From positions 1 to 41,893 of the forward strand of contig JAFGXN010000048.1 in NCBI GenBank assembly GCA_016936615.1: a stretch of DNA of 41,893 nucleotides. Direction: 5' to 3'. The DNA comes from Spirochaetales bacterium (GTDB lineage Bacteria; Spirochaetota; Spirochaetia; JAFGXN01). Of the stretch, positions 33,032-40,430 are shown one piece after another; within the stretch, counting starts at the first letter, position 1; every line of letters starts with the position of its first letter. The notes beneath the pieces are model-generated. The model was not told where the DNA came from and ran no database searches. It saw nothing but the letters and a program-made list of their open reading frames with translations. The position numbers were made by a program, and so were the translations under genes.

Positions 33032-33886
33032 ATGACAGACGATCAACCCCCAATTGTTTTTGAAAACCAGACAATTCGCAGACACTTTGACGAATCTGAA
33101 GAGAAATGGTATTTCTCCGTTATCGACGTAGTAGCAATACTAACAGGAAGCGTTAATCCTCGCGATTATTGGTTTAAGATGAAAATCCGCGTTAGTAATG
33201 ACGATGGAATTCAACTGTCGACAATTTGTCGACAGTTGAAAATGAAAGCCCCAGATGGGAAAATGCGAGAGACCGACTGCGCCGATGTAGAATCCCTTCT
33301 GAGAATAATCCAATCTATTCCGTCGCCAAAGGCAGAACCCCTCAAGCAATGGCTTGCAAAAATTGGCTATGAAAGAATACAGGACATAAGCGACCCCTCC
33401 CTTTCTCTTGACCGCGCTAGAGAATTCTGGAAAAAACACGGCAGAAGTGAAAAATGGATTCAACAGAGAATGATGGGGCAGGAAACTCGCAACAAACTGA
33501 CCGATTACTGGAAAGACCATGAAATCACAAAAGAAAACGAATTTGCAATTTTAACAAATATAATTCACCAGGAGTGGAGTGACATTTCTGTTAAAGATCA
33601 CAAAGAAATCAAAGGCCTCAAGACCCAAAACCTACGAGATCACATGAGCGAGGCAGAACTAATATTCACAGCCTTAGCCGAACTATCAACCCGACAGATC
33701 GCAGAAAGCGAAAATGCTACAGGAATGACAGAAAATGCAGAAGCAGGAAGAACAGGTGGCAAGATTGCAAAAAAAGCCCGTTTAGAGCTCGAAGAAAAAA
33801 CAGGAAAAAATGTAGTAACCGGTGAAAACTTTTTACCACCAAATAAAAATGTGAAACAAATCATCGACACAGACAAGGAAAAATAA
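33032..33886 (+). CDS. Bro-N domain protein (phage antirepressor/DinD-like)
   Basis: A 284-residue protein. The N-terminal about 110 residues are a Bro-N DNA-binding domain: IVFENQTIRRHFDESEEKWY, FSVIDVVAIL, NPRDYWFKMK and ADVESLLRIIQSIPS. The C-terminal part (LRDHMSEAELIFTALAEL, STRQIAESENATG, GGKIAKKARLELEEKTG, VVTGENFL) resembles the tail of DinD-type DNA-damage-inducible and Bro proteins. Such genes come from phages or mobile elements. GTGAGGGA lies 4 bases before the ATG. Its stop overlaps the next ATG in TAATG. A relic of a second copy lies at 29749-29788. Confidence 0.85.
   Translation: MTDDQPPIVFENQTIRRHFDESEEKWYFSVIDVVAILTGSVNPRDYWFKMKIRVSNDDGIQLSTICRQLKMKAPDGKMRETDCADVESLLRIIQSIPSPKAEPLKQWLAKIGYERIQDISDPSLSLDRAREFWKKHGRSEKWIQQRMMGQETRNKLTDYWKDHEITKENEFAILTNIIHQEWSDISVKDHKEIKGLKTQNLRDHMSEAELIFTALAELSTRQIAESENATGMTENAEAGRTGGKIAKKARLELEEKTGKNVVTGENFLPPNKNVKQIIDTDKEK
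33073..33094 (+). repeat. 22-bp direct repeat, copy 2 (inside the Bro-N gene)
   Basis: An exact copy of 29767-29788, encoding the IRRHFDE part of the Bro-N domain. Confidence 0.95.
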
Positions 33887-34278
33887 TGAAAGCGAATAAA
33901 ATCGGTATCACAGCTCTAACAATTGTAAACATAATCTGGTTAAGCTTCTCTGTCTTTATGATAACAGAGCAACCCGTTGCAGGATTAATTATGCTAATCC
34001 CATTAGGTATCAGTCTGATAACTTTTTTTATAATCAAAGTTGTCAAAAAAAAGACAACATTCAAAGCGTTGAAATATGCAAACCTGGCATTCTTTATCCC
34101 CGCAGGTATAATTTCTATAATTTTATCATGGTACATAAACTCACTTCCTCAATCAACAATCGGATTTGTTATAGATCTTTCTAAAACTGGAAAATATATA
34201 GAAGAAAAACCCACCAGGAATATCATTGAAGAATCAAACGAAAAAGAGAAAAGGACTTTTCATGATATCCAGAAATAA
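33886..34278 (+). CDS. Small membrane protein, unknown
   Basis: A 130-residue protein. Three predicted membrane helices (about 5-25, 30-50 and 65-83) are followed by a charged, soluble C-terminal tail of about 45 residues. Not recognised. The ATG overlaps the Bro-N stop by one base and its own 3' end overlaps the radical SAM gene by 17 bases, so the three genes are probably translated from one message. Confidence 0.6.
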   Translation: MKANKIGITALTIVNIIWLSFSVFMITEQPVAGLIMLIPLGISLITFFIIKVVKKKTTFKALKYANLAFFIPAGIISIILSWYINSLPQSTIGFVIDLSKTGKYIEEKPTRNIIEESNEKEKRTFHDIQK

Positions 34279-35302
34279 ATGCAAAAAATTTATGTTCAAA
34301 GCCGCTAAACAATTAGGATTTATTGATTCTCCAGTTTCTGTACAATGGATCTCAACACACTCCTGCAATTTTTCATGCGAGCATTGCATGGTAAATGCCG
34401 GAAAACCACTGGAAAACGAGCTGCAAACAGACGAAATAAAAAAAGCAATCGATGATATGGTAGAACTAGGTGTAAAATACTTTGCAGTTGCAGGAGGCGA
34501 ACCTCTTCTACGAAAAGATATCTTTGAAGTTCTATCCTATGCAAAAAGAAAAGGACTCAGAATATCGTTATCAACAAACTGCTCTCTTATACATCTGCAC
34601 AAGGCAGAAATTGAAAATCTAAAATTAGATGCTATTATGGTCAGCTTAGACGGATTAAAAAATAATCACCAAAGAATTCGAGGGGAAAATAATAATTTCG
34701 AAGAAGTCATAGAATCCATAAAATTTTTCAAAAAAATAAAAATCAAAAAAATCGCTGTCAGCACAATAGTTTACAAGTCAAACCTTGAAGAACTGGAAGA
34801 AATACGAGATGTAATTTTTCCTTTAGGATGTAACCACTGGTATATAAATCTTCCGAGACCTGAAGGCAGAGCAAAAACCAAAGAGTGGCTCTTTCCAAAC
34901 CCAATACAAATCATAAACCTCTTCAAATTCATCGAAGAAAACAGAAATAAATATAAAATCGATATATGCTCCGAAGCTGGATACCTCGGAAAATGGAACA
35001 ATATACTCAGAAATAACTCGTTCTTCTGCAGTTGCGGCTTAATCTCCTGCGCAATCATGGCAAATGGAGACATAATGGCCTGCCCAATCTTCGATGAAAA
35101 CCCCTACAAAGAAGGAACCCTCCGCGATAAATCCTTCAAAGAAATCTGGACAGCCGGCATGAAAAAATTTCAATCCATACCCCTCAGTTCAGATTGCAAA
35201 ACCTGCATCCACAACCCCAATTGCCTCGGCGGCTGCAAAGTAATGCAAGCCCTGAAAGCCCCCTGCCTAAAAGAAGCATGGGAAAATAACTTTCAGGGTT
35301 GA
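34262..35302 (+). CDS. Radical SAM/SPASM-domain protein
   Basis: A 346-residue protein from the ATG at 34262 (MISRNKCKKFMFKAA), with AAAGGA 6 bases upstream; the track's TTG start is 12 codons earlier. The radical SAM cluster motif is CNFSCEHC (CxxxCxxC), followed by AVAGGEPLL (GGE) and LSTNCSLI. The C-terminus is a SPASM domain with CAIMANGDIMAC (CxxxxxGxxxxC), then CKTCIHNPNCLGGC (CX2CX5CX3C) and a final Cys, enough to bind two auxiliary iron-sulphur clusters. This class includes peptide-modifying enzymes (PqqE, AlbA, anSME types). No precursor peptide or transporter is seen beside it, so the substrate is open. Confidence 0.9.
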   Translation: MISRNKCKKFMFKAAKQLGFIDSPVSVQWISTHSCNFSCEHCMVNAGKPLENELQTDEIKKAIDDMVELGVKYFAVAGGEPLLRKDIFEVLSYAKRKGLRISLSTNCSLIHLHKAEIENLKLDAIMVSLDGLKNNHQRIRGENNNFEEVIESIKFFKKIKIKKIAVSTIVYKSNLEELEEIRDVIFPLGCNHWYINLPRPEGRAKTKEWLFPNPIQIINLFKFIEENRNKYKIDICSEAGYLGKWNNILRNNSFFCSCGLISCAIMANGDIMACPIFDENPYKEGTLRDKSFKEIWTAGMKKFQSIPLSSDCKTCIHNPNCLGGCKVMQALKAPCLKEAWENNFQG

Positions 35303-35316
35303 ACATGCGCACCAAA

Positions 35317-36483
35317 TTATTTTACAATCTTAAAGTTAAGTTTATTAGTCTTTGCCCACTTATAACCATATGAACTTCTGTAAACAAGAAACTCAGTTAG
35401 GCCATCACAATTTAAGAATGCACGATCGCCAATGCTTTTCACGCTTTTCGGAATCTTAAAAGAAACAAGACTTTTACAACCTCTAAAAGAATCATTACCG
35501 ATTCTGGTCACCTTATTTGGAAGCGTTATAGACTTCAAGCCGACACAGTTATAAAAAGCAGTATCTCCAATATGAGTAACATTCTCAGAAAAAGAAATCT
35601 CCTCTAAACTTTTACAATTTGAAAAAGCTGCATTTCCAACTTGCACAACACTATCTGGCATTGAAAAAGACAAAATATCTTTGTTCAAAACACTGCATAA
35701 AATACTCATATCTTTTGAAAAAAGAATTTCGTCCACAATTATGTACTTCTCGTTTTTACTATCAATTTTAATAGCTCTGCTAGGAACACCACTAAAAGCC
35801 GACTCCCCGATAAAAGTCACGCTTGCAGGTACAAGAAGCTCTCCCAGCCTCTTGCAACCGTCAAATGCGGCCTGTCCAATTTGAGTTAAACCCTCAGGAA
35901 GACTAATCGATTCAAGATTCTCACAACCAGCAAAAGACCATTCACCTAGCGCACTTACCGTCGACGGAACATCGAAAGAAGAGACAGACCTGTCTAAAAC
36001 ACTATGTAAAAAAGTCATATCCTTTGAAAATAAAACACCATCTTCCATAATGTAATAAGAATTATCGTCATCAAAATCTATTGCAACAGCATCAACTCCA
36101 GAAAAAGCAGTATACCCAATTTTTGAAACCCCCTTTGGAATATTAATACAAGATAAATTCTCACACTTATGAAAAGCTCCCCCCTCGATAGATAAAAGAC
36201 TCTTTGGCAAATATACCTCTCGCAGATTCGAGCAATTTGAAAAAGCAAGACTTCCAATAGAAACAACCCCATCAGGAAAAATTACTTTCTCTATGTTCTT
36301 ATTATTATAAAATGCCATAAACCCGATATGAGTCACCCCATCTGGAATCTCAACCTCACAGTCATCTCCAAGATATTCCTTAAGAACAACCTCAGACGAA
36401 TTCCAGGAAATTTTGAAATCCCCATCAGCAAACGCAGCCACCACAATCAAACTAAATACAAACATAACAAATATCTTTTTCAT
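35317..36483 (-). CDS. BspA/TpLRR-type leucine-rich repeat surface protein
   Basis: A 388-residue protein from the ATG at 36483 (MKKIFVMFVFSLIVVAAFAD), with AGAGG upstream; the track start 21 codons earlier breaks the signal peptide. After the signal peptide come about 10-12 repeats of the BspA (LRR_5) type, each with a core like IGxxAFxxCxxLxxIxLPxxVxxIG. Two repeats are interrupted by the same insertion pattern (DDDNSYYIMEDGVLFSKDMT and KNEKYIIVDEILFSKDMS), a typical loop in this family. Such proteins are exported and often bind host or other bacterial surfaces. There is no lipobox and no C-terminal anchor is visible. Confidence 0.92.
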   Translation of the reverse strand: MKKIFVMFVFSLIVVAAFADGDFKISWNSSEVVLKEYLGDDCEVEIPDGVTHIGFMAFYNNKNIEKVIFPDGVVSIGSLAFSNCSNLREVYLPKSLLSIEGGAFHKCENLSCINIPKGVSKIGYTAFSGVDAVAIDFDDDNSYYIMEDGVLFSKDMTFLHSVLDRSVSSFDVPSTVSALGEWSFAGCENLESISLPEGLTQIGQAAFDGCKRLGELLVPASVTFIGESAFSGVPSRAIKIDSKNEKYIIVDEILFSKDMSILCSVLNKDILSFSMPDSVVQVGNAAFSNCKSLEEISFSENVTHIGDTAFYNCVGLKSITLPNKVTRIGNDSFRGCKSLVSFKIPKSVKSIGDRAFLNCDGLTEFLVYRSSYGYKWAKTNKLNFKIVK

Positions 36484-36594
36484 AAAACCTCTCTTTTTTT
36501 TGCTAAATAGTACACCACAACAATAAAAAAAACAATCATTTAACAAAACACTCTGAATAAATCAAAAATCTTCTATTATAATTACAGTTTCCCA

Positions 36595-36614
36595 TTCTGA
36601 CCAGTCAGTCAGAA
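36595..36614. repeat. CTGAC/GTCAG inverted repeat
   Basis: TTCTGAC-CAGTCA-GTCAGAA, perfect 7-bp arms, with an A tract to the right. It lies in the divergent region between the LRR gene (-) and the TPR-like gene (+), just before the + promoter. Related motifs occur at 1462-1477 and 37339-37358. Confidence 0.5.
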
Positions 36615-36631
36615 AAAAAAGATAAAAACTG

Positions 36632-36660
36632 TTGACCTGATCTAAATTTACAAATAAGAT
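36632..36660 (+). promoter_or_regulatory. Sigma70-type promoter of the TPR-like gene
   Basis: TTGACC (36632-36637), a 17-base spacer, TAAGAT (36655-36660). AAGGAAAA lies before the ATG at 36708. Confidence 0.55.
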
Positions 36661-36707
36661 TATAGTAAAGAGAATTTTGCTACATAAACGACAAAAAAAG
36701 GAAAAAA

Positions 36708-37280
36708 ATGAAAGAGTTTGAAGATGAACAAAGGAAAATTGTTGAGAAATATTATGAAATTCAGGATTCTTTAACAGATGACAATGTCGAAGAAATAATT
36801 GAAGAACTTAAGACGCTGAAAAAAGAAGATCCATACTTCTTAGATTCTTATCTTTTGATAGCAGAATTGCTTAAATATTCAAATAAGTACAAACAAGCAG
36901 AGAAACAAATTGACGATGCATACGAAAAAGCTCTCGAACTAGTTACTGATCCATCAGGAATATGGCCAGACAGACTTGAGTGGGGTTGGCTAGAAAATCG
37001 ACATATTATCAGAACCTTCGTAAACATGGGACTTAAATACTGGCAGGAGACAAAAACCCTCGAGGCCTATGCACTTTTTAGCAAATTATTGGAGACTAAC
37101 CCAAATGACAATCCCGGCGTTCGCTACTATATGGTTGCAATCTTGGAAAACTTATCAAAAAACGAATTTTATGCCCGCTTTGAAAATGAAAATGGAAAGA
37201 ACGAAGACATAGAGAAATGGTTCCAAAAAGGATTAAAAAACCACAAAAAAGTTTTTAGCCAGTGGTTGAAAGAGATCTAA
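36708..37280 (+). CDS. TPR-like cytoplasmic protein
   Basis: A 190-residue, all-helical, acidic protein without signal peptide. Helix pairs such as DPYFLDSYLLIAELLKYSNK, YKQAEKQIDDAYEKALEL and LEAYALFSKLLETNPNDNPG have the spacing of tetratricopeptide repeats (small residue at position 8, Pro at the repeat end). Likely a protein-protein interaction module; the partner is unknown. Monocistronic with its own promoter. Confidence 0.65.
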   Translation: MKEFEDEQRKIVEKYYEIQDSLTDDNVEEIIEELKTLKKEDPYFLDSYLLIAELLKYSNKYKQAEKQIDDAYEKALELVTDPSGIWPDRLEWGWLENRHIIRTFVNMGLKYWQETKTLEAYALFSKLLETNPNDNPGVRYYMVAILENLSKNEFYARFENENGKNEDIEKWFQKGLKNHKKVFSQWLKEI

Positions 37281-37338
37281 AAAACAAGCAATCTTCAGTT
37301 ACTCTAAATTTTCGAAGAACTACCGCTAAACAAGCTAC

Positions 37339-37358
37339 TCCTGAACAGGCAGTCAGGA
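37339..37358. repeat. TCCTGA/TCAGGA inverted repeat in a GC-richer intergenic stretch
   Basis: TCCTGA-ACAGGCAG-TCAGGA, 6-bp arms, in the 200-base gap before the small exported protein gene. A second hairpin CAGAAG-AAAAAA-CTTCTG (37398-37415) follows. The stretch 37339-37400 is more GC-rich than its surroundings; on the minus strand it reads CKPADLRERLEW before a stop, possibly coding debris. Confidence 0.4.
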
Positions 37359-37481
37359 TACTACCACTCCAACCGCTCCCGCAAATCAGCAGGCTTGCAG
37401 AAGAAAAAACTTCTGTATTTCTTTAAATATGATATAATAAATGAAAAAGGCGAAAAATAAGAACCTAGGTAAGGAGACACA

Positions 37482-37976
37482 ATGAAAAAAAGAAATCTAT
37501 TTATCATTTTCATTCTTATCATAATAAATATATCTGCTCAAGAAGTATATCTTTCTGATGGAGAATCATTCGATGTAAGATTTTCTACTCCGAAAGAATT
37601 TGAAATTGAATCGACACTAGAAGGTGCAGGATTTGCAAGTCTAATTAATTTTGAAAAAAAAATTCTTTTCACAGTTTATGCTTATTGTGGCGTATTTTAT
37701 TCAAATGTTTACAAAAACCATGCCGAATCCCTAGGAAAAGATAAAAACAACACACCAATAAATCTAGAAGGAATAATAATTCCTATTGAAAATATTTGGG
37801 CATACTTAATTCCTGTTGGAAATGATGAATTCAAAATATACATATATCTCGATACACCAACAGTTTCAAAAATAAACATATATACAAACGCAATAAAAAA
37901 TTTTCAAAAAGAATATACGATTAAAAAACTTACGGAGCTAATAAACACAATAGCCGCAAATAATGCAAAACCATAA
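37482..37976 (+). CDS. Small exported protein, unknown
   Basis: A 164-residue protein. The signal peptide MKKRNLFIIFILIIINISAQ fits signal peptidase I cleavage after SAQ or nearby. The mature part is beta-rich at first (VYLSDGESFDVRFSTPKEFEIES) and ends in a helix with a Lys-rich stretch. No family recognised. AAGGAG lies 6 bases before the ATG. TATAAT at 37433-37438 is a likely -10 box without a good -35 box. Confidence 0.65.
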   Translation: MKKRNLFIIFILIIINISAQEVYLSDGESFDVRFSTPKEFEIESTLEGAGFASLINFEKKILFTVYAYCGVFYSNVYKNHAESLGKDKNNTPINLEGIIIPIENIWAYLIPVGNDEFKIYIYLDTPTVSKINIYTNAIKNFQKEYTIKKLTELINTIAANNAKP

Positions 37977-38014
37977 ATCTTTTAAGCCTTAAACACTCCC
38001 CATATTAAATCCTT

Positions 38015-39622
38015 TCACCACTTCAAGCCTTCGCGTGAAATCCCAAACGGCAACCACACCCTAAACACAGCTCCACCGCCGCGAGCATTCTCAGCTGCGA
38101 TCCGGCCTCCGACCTCCTCGACAATGCCGGCTGCAACCGCCAGCCCGAGGCCGCAATGGCCTGCAGCATCACCCGAGCCTCTCCGTGTGGTGAAGAACCG
38201 GTCAAAAATCCGCGGAAGATCTTCCGCCCGTATTCCTTTCCCGAAATCAGCGACCTCGATGCAGGCAAACCCACCCGACTCACTCAGCTTCACGGCGACA
38301 CCCCGGTGCGCATCAGTAAAGCCGGCTGCGTTCTCTAGCAGATTCTCGACAATCTGCTCAAACCGCTGCTGCGGCATGCGCACACATAATCCCCGCTTTT
38401 CAATAGTCAACAAGAAAGGCATCTCCCCCCACTTCAGCTTGAACCACGATTCTGTGCGCACAAGCTCCTGTGCAAGATCCAGCTGCACCCACTCTTCACT
38501 CATCATCCCCGATCCAATCGACGTGAGATCACGAAGCCGTGAAATCAGATACTCCATGCGCACAACCTCACGTGCAATATGATCAGAAAATCTCTTCTCC
38601 TCTGTGCACACAGACTCAGAAAGAATCTCATTTGCAGCCCGAATCGACGCAAGCGGATTTTTCAACTCGTGCGCAGTATCTGCACTGAAAGCCTTAAGCT
38701 CTTCCATACTCGTGCGCACCTTGTCCGACATCACATTCAGATGCTGCGCCAAATCACGAATCTCATCATGAATCCACGGCAAATCAAAATTCCCCACAGG
38801 AATACCACTTTTATTCAGGATACCTGAGGACTGCTTTTTCAGCTTACGAATCGGCCGCGAGATAGTTTGTGAAACAATAACACTGATAATTACTGCAACA
38901 AGCAATGTATATAGAAAGATTTTGAACAAATCGAAGCGAATCTGATATAAATTTTGCATAATTCGAGCCGTTGACTGCGAAACAAGGACAACACCAGCAA
39001 CATTTCCACCAGAATAAATTGGATATGCAGAAGAAAGAATCACCGCATTCTGCGACGAAGAAATAACCGTAGACGACCCATATCGCCCTTCAAGCGCAGT
39101 TCTCACATCGCGACGAGCCAGCAATTCCTGAGAACTCTCCTTTTTTGCCTCAATCTCTTGGGCCTCTGGCTTTTTAAACATATTTATCACACGGAAAGGT
39201 AACCGCCCCAGCCTATATAAAAAAGAGTTATTTACTCTCTTCTGCTCATCAACCTCGTTAGTACCACTGTGCGCACCACTCACATCATATGCACTTCGCC
39301 CAGCTTCACTCAGAACCTCTGCTGTGCGCACAACCTCCACAACAGACGAATCAGCCAGCACTCCACCCTCACGCAAAACAATCCTTATACGCGAGAAATG
39401 CTTACGCTCCATCGTGCGCACAAGCTTATCCGCCCCGGATAAATTATCCGTAAGCGCAGCTGCAGCAACAATCGCCTGCTGCGAAAGACTATCCTCTAGT
39501 GCGCTCAAAAGCTGCTTCTCATACGTATCCAGATAAAGCATTACTGCAATCGGAAAGAATACCAGCAGCACATTAAAAATTAAAATGCGAATCCCAATCC
39601 GGTTTAAAAATCTTTTTTCCAT
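38015..39622 (-). CDS. creC: CreC-like sensor histidine kinase
   Basis: A 535-residue membrane kinase. TM1 is near 8-30 and TM2 near 228-250, enclosing an extracytoplasmic sensor region of about 195 residues. A HAMP-like linker (SRPIRKLKKQS) follows. The phospho-acceptor motif is FSADTAHELKNPLASIRAANEIL, the N box VENLLENAAGF and the G boxes VADFGKGIRAEDLPRIFDRFF and HCGLGLAVAAGIVEEVGGRI. FSxDxAHELKxPL is close to CreC. It overlaps the response regulator gene by 19 bases. The 3' third (38015 to about 38450) is far richer in G+C than the rest of the window. Name by similarity and context. Confidence 0.8.
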   Translation of the reverse strand: MEKRFLNRIGIRILIFNVLLVFFPIAVMLYLDTYEKQLLSALEDSLSQQAIVAAAALTDNLSGADKLVRTMERKHFSRIRIVLREGGVLADSSVVEVVRTAEVLSEAGRSAYDVSGAHSGTNEVDEQKRVNNSFLYRLGRLPFRVINMFKKPEAQEIEAKKESSQELLARRDVRTALEGRYGSSTVISSSQNAVILSSAYPIYSGGNVAGVVLVSQSTARIMQNLYQIRFDLFKIFLYTLLVAVIISVIVSQTISRPIRKLKKQSSGILNKSGIPVGNFDLPWIHDEIRDLAQHLNVMSDKVRTSMEELKAFSADTAHELKNPLASIRAANEILSESVCTEEKRFSDHIAREVVRMEYLISRLRDLTSIGSGMMSEEWVQLDLAQELVRTESWFKLKWGEMPFLLTIEKRGLCVRMPQQRFEQIVENLLENAAGFTDAHRGVAVKLSESGGFACIEVADFGKGIRAEDLPRIFDRFFTTRRGSGDAAGHCGLGLAVAAGIVEEVGGRIAAENARGGGAVFRVWLPFGISREGLKW

Positions 39623-40302
39623 CTATAACCTACACCATAGACTGCCTCAATCGGCTGGAAACCCGGCGCGACCTGCTCAATCTTTTTCCTGATTCTCTTA
39701 ATATGACAATCAATTGCCCTGTCATTCAAGTAAAAATTTTCATTATAAACCTCAAAGATCAGCTGCTCACGTTCCTTAACCACACCTGGACGCTTAATCA
39801 ATGACTCAATAATCCGAAACTCAGTCAAACTGAAAGTTGCAAGTTCTCCATCAATCCAGACAAACATCTGCTGCGCATCAATCGCAACACGCCCCACCTC
39901 AAGTCTCGGCAGACTCTCGTGCGCACCAACATAGCTACTTCGTCTAAGCAGTGCACGCACACGTGCAACCATCTCCTTCAATGAAAAAGGTTTGCAAAGA
40001 TAATCATCCGCTCCGAGCTCAAGCCCTAGCACACGGTCAAACTCCTCATCCTTCGACGAAATAAACATCACCGGCACAGTAGCGCACAAACTACGCACCC
40101 GTGCGCACAGCTGCAAACCATCCAGACCCGGCATCAGAATATCCAATAGAATCAGATCCGGCATTTTTTTTTCAATATATGAAAAAGCATCAAGCCCGTC
40201 ACCATACTCGACAACCTGATACCCCTCCTTGCGCAGAACATAGACCATACTCTCACGAAGCCCCGCCTCATCTTCCGCAATCAATATACATTTCTCTTCC
40301 AT
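39604..40302 (-). CDS. creB: CreB-like OmpR-family response regulator
   Basis: A 232-residue protein. The receiver domain has ILIAEDEAGLRE (acidic pocket), LILLDILMPGLDGLQ (phospho-acceptor Asp), VMFISSKDEEFD and DDYLCKPFSLKEMVARVRALLRR (Lys and output linker). The C-terminal winged helix has FSLTEFRIIESLIKRPGVV and the recognition segment RAIDCHIKRIRKKI, ending AVYGVGYRW. It is the first gene of the creB-creC operon, divergent from creD. A TAAGAT about 10 bases before the ATG, with no ribosome binding site, suggests a very short or absent leader. CreB normally activates creD. Confidence 0.85.
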   Translation of the reverse strand: MEEKCILIAEDEAGLRESMVYVLRKEGYQVVEYGDGLDAFSYIEKKMPDLILLDILMPGLDGLQLCARVRSLCATVPVMFISSKDEEFDRVLGLELGADDYLCKPFSLKEMVARVRALLRRSSYVGAHESLPRLEVGRVAIDAQQMFVWIDGELATFSLTEFRIIESLIKRPGVVKEREQLIFEVYNENFYLNDRAIDCHIKRIRKKIEQVAPGFQPIEAVYGVGYRWKKDF

Positions 40303-40349
40303 ACACGAATCTTACCACACAAACCCGCCCCCCACAAGAGCCACCCCAC

Positions 40350-40371
40350 AATTGACACAAAATTGACACAA
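40350..40371 (+). promoter_or_regulatory. 11-bp direct repeat upstream of creD, candidate CreB site
   Basis: AATTGACACAA occurs twice back to back (40350-40360 and 40361-40371). An 11-base spacing is one helical turn, as expected for tandem binding of an OmpR-type regulator. The second copy supplies TTGACA (40363-40368), a possible -35 box, with TAGACA (40385-40390) as -10. The E. coli cre tag (TTCAC-N6-TTCAC) is not present. Confidence 0.65.
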
Positions 40372-40430
40372 TTGCGCCACGGGATAGACATATTCACAGG
40401 TTAGGATTAACACATCAAAAGGAGATTTTT

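Noticed and set aside
38124-39536. Plus-strand ORFs across the creC-like gene
   Set aside because: High-GC antisense shadows of a well-supported histidine kinase.
40380-40430. E. coli-type cre tag in the creB/creD intergenic region
   Set aside because: Only single TTCAC-like sequences occur; the TTCAC-N6-TTCAC arrangement is absent.
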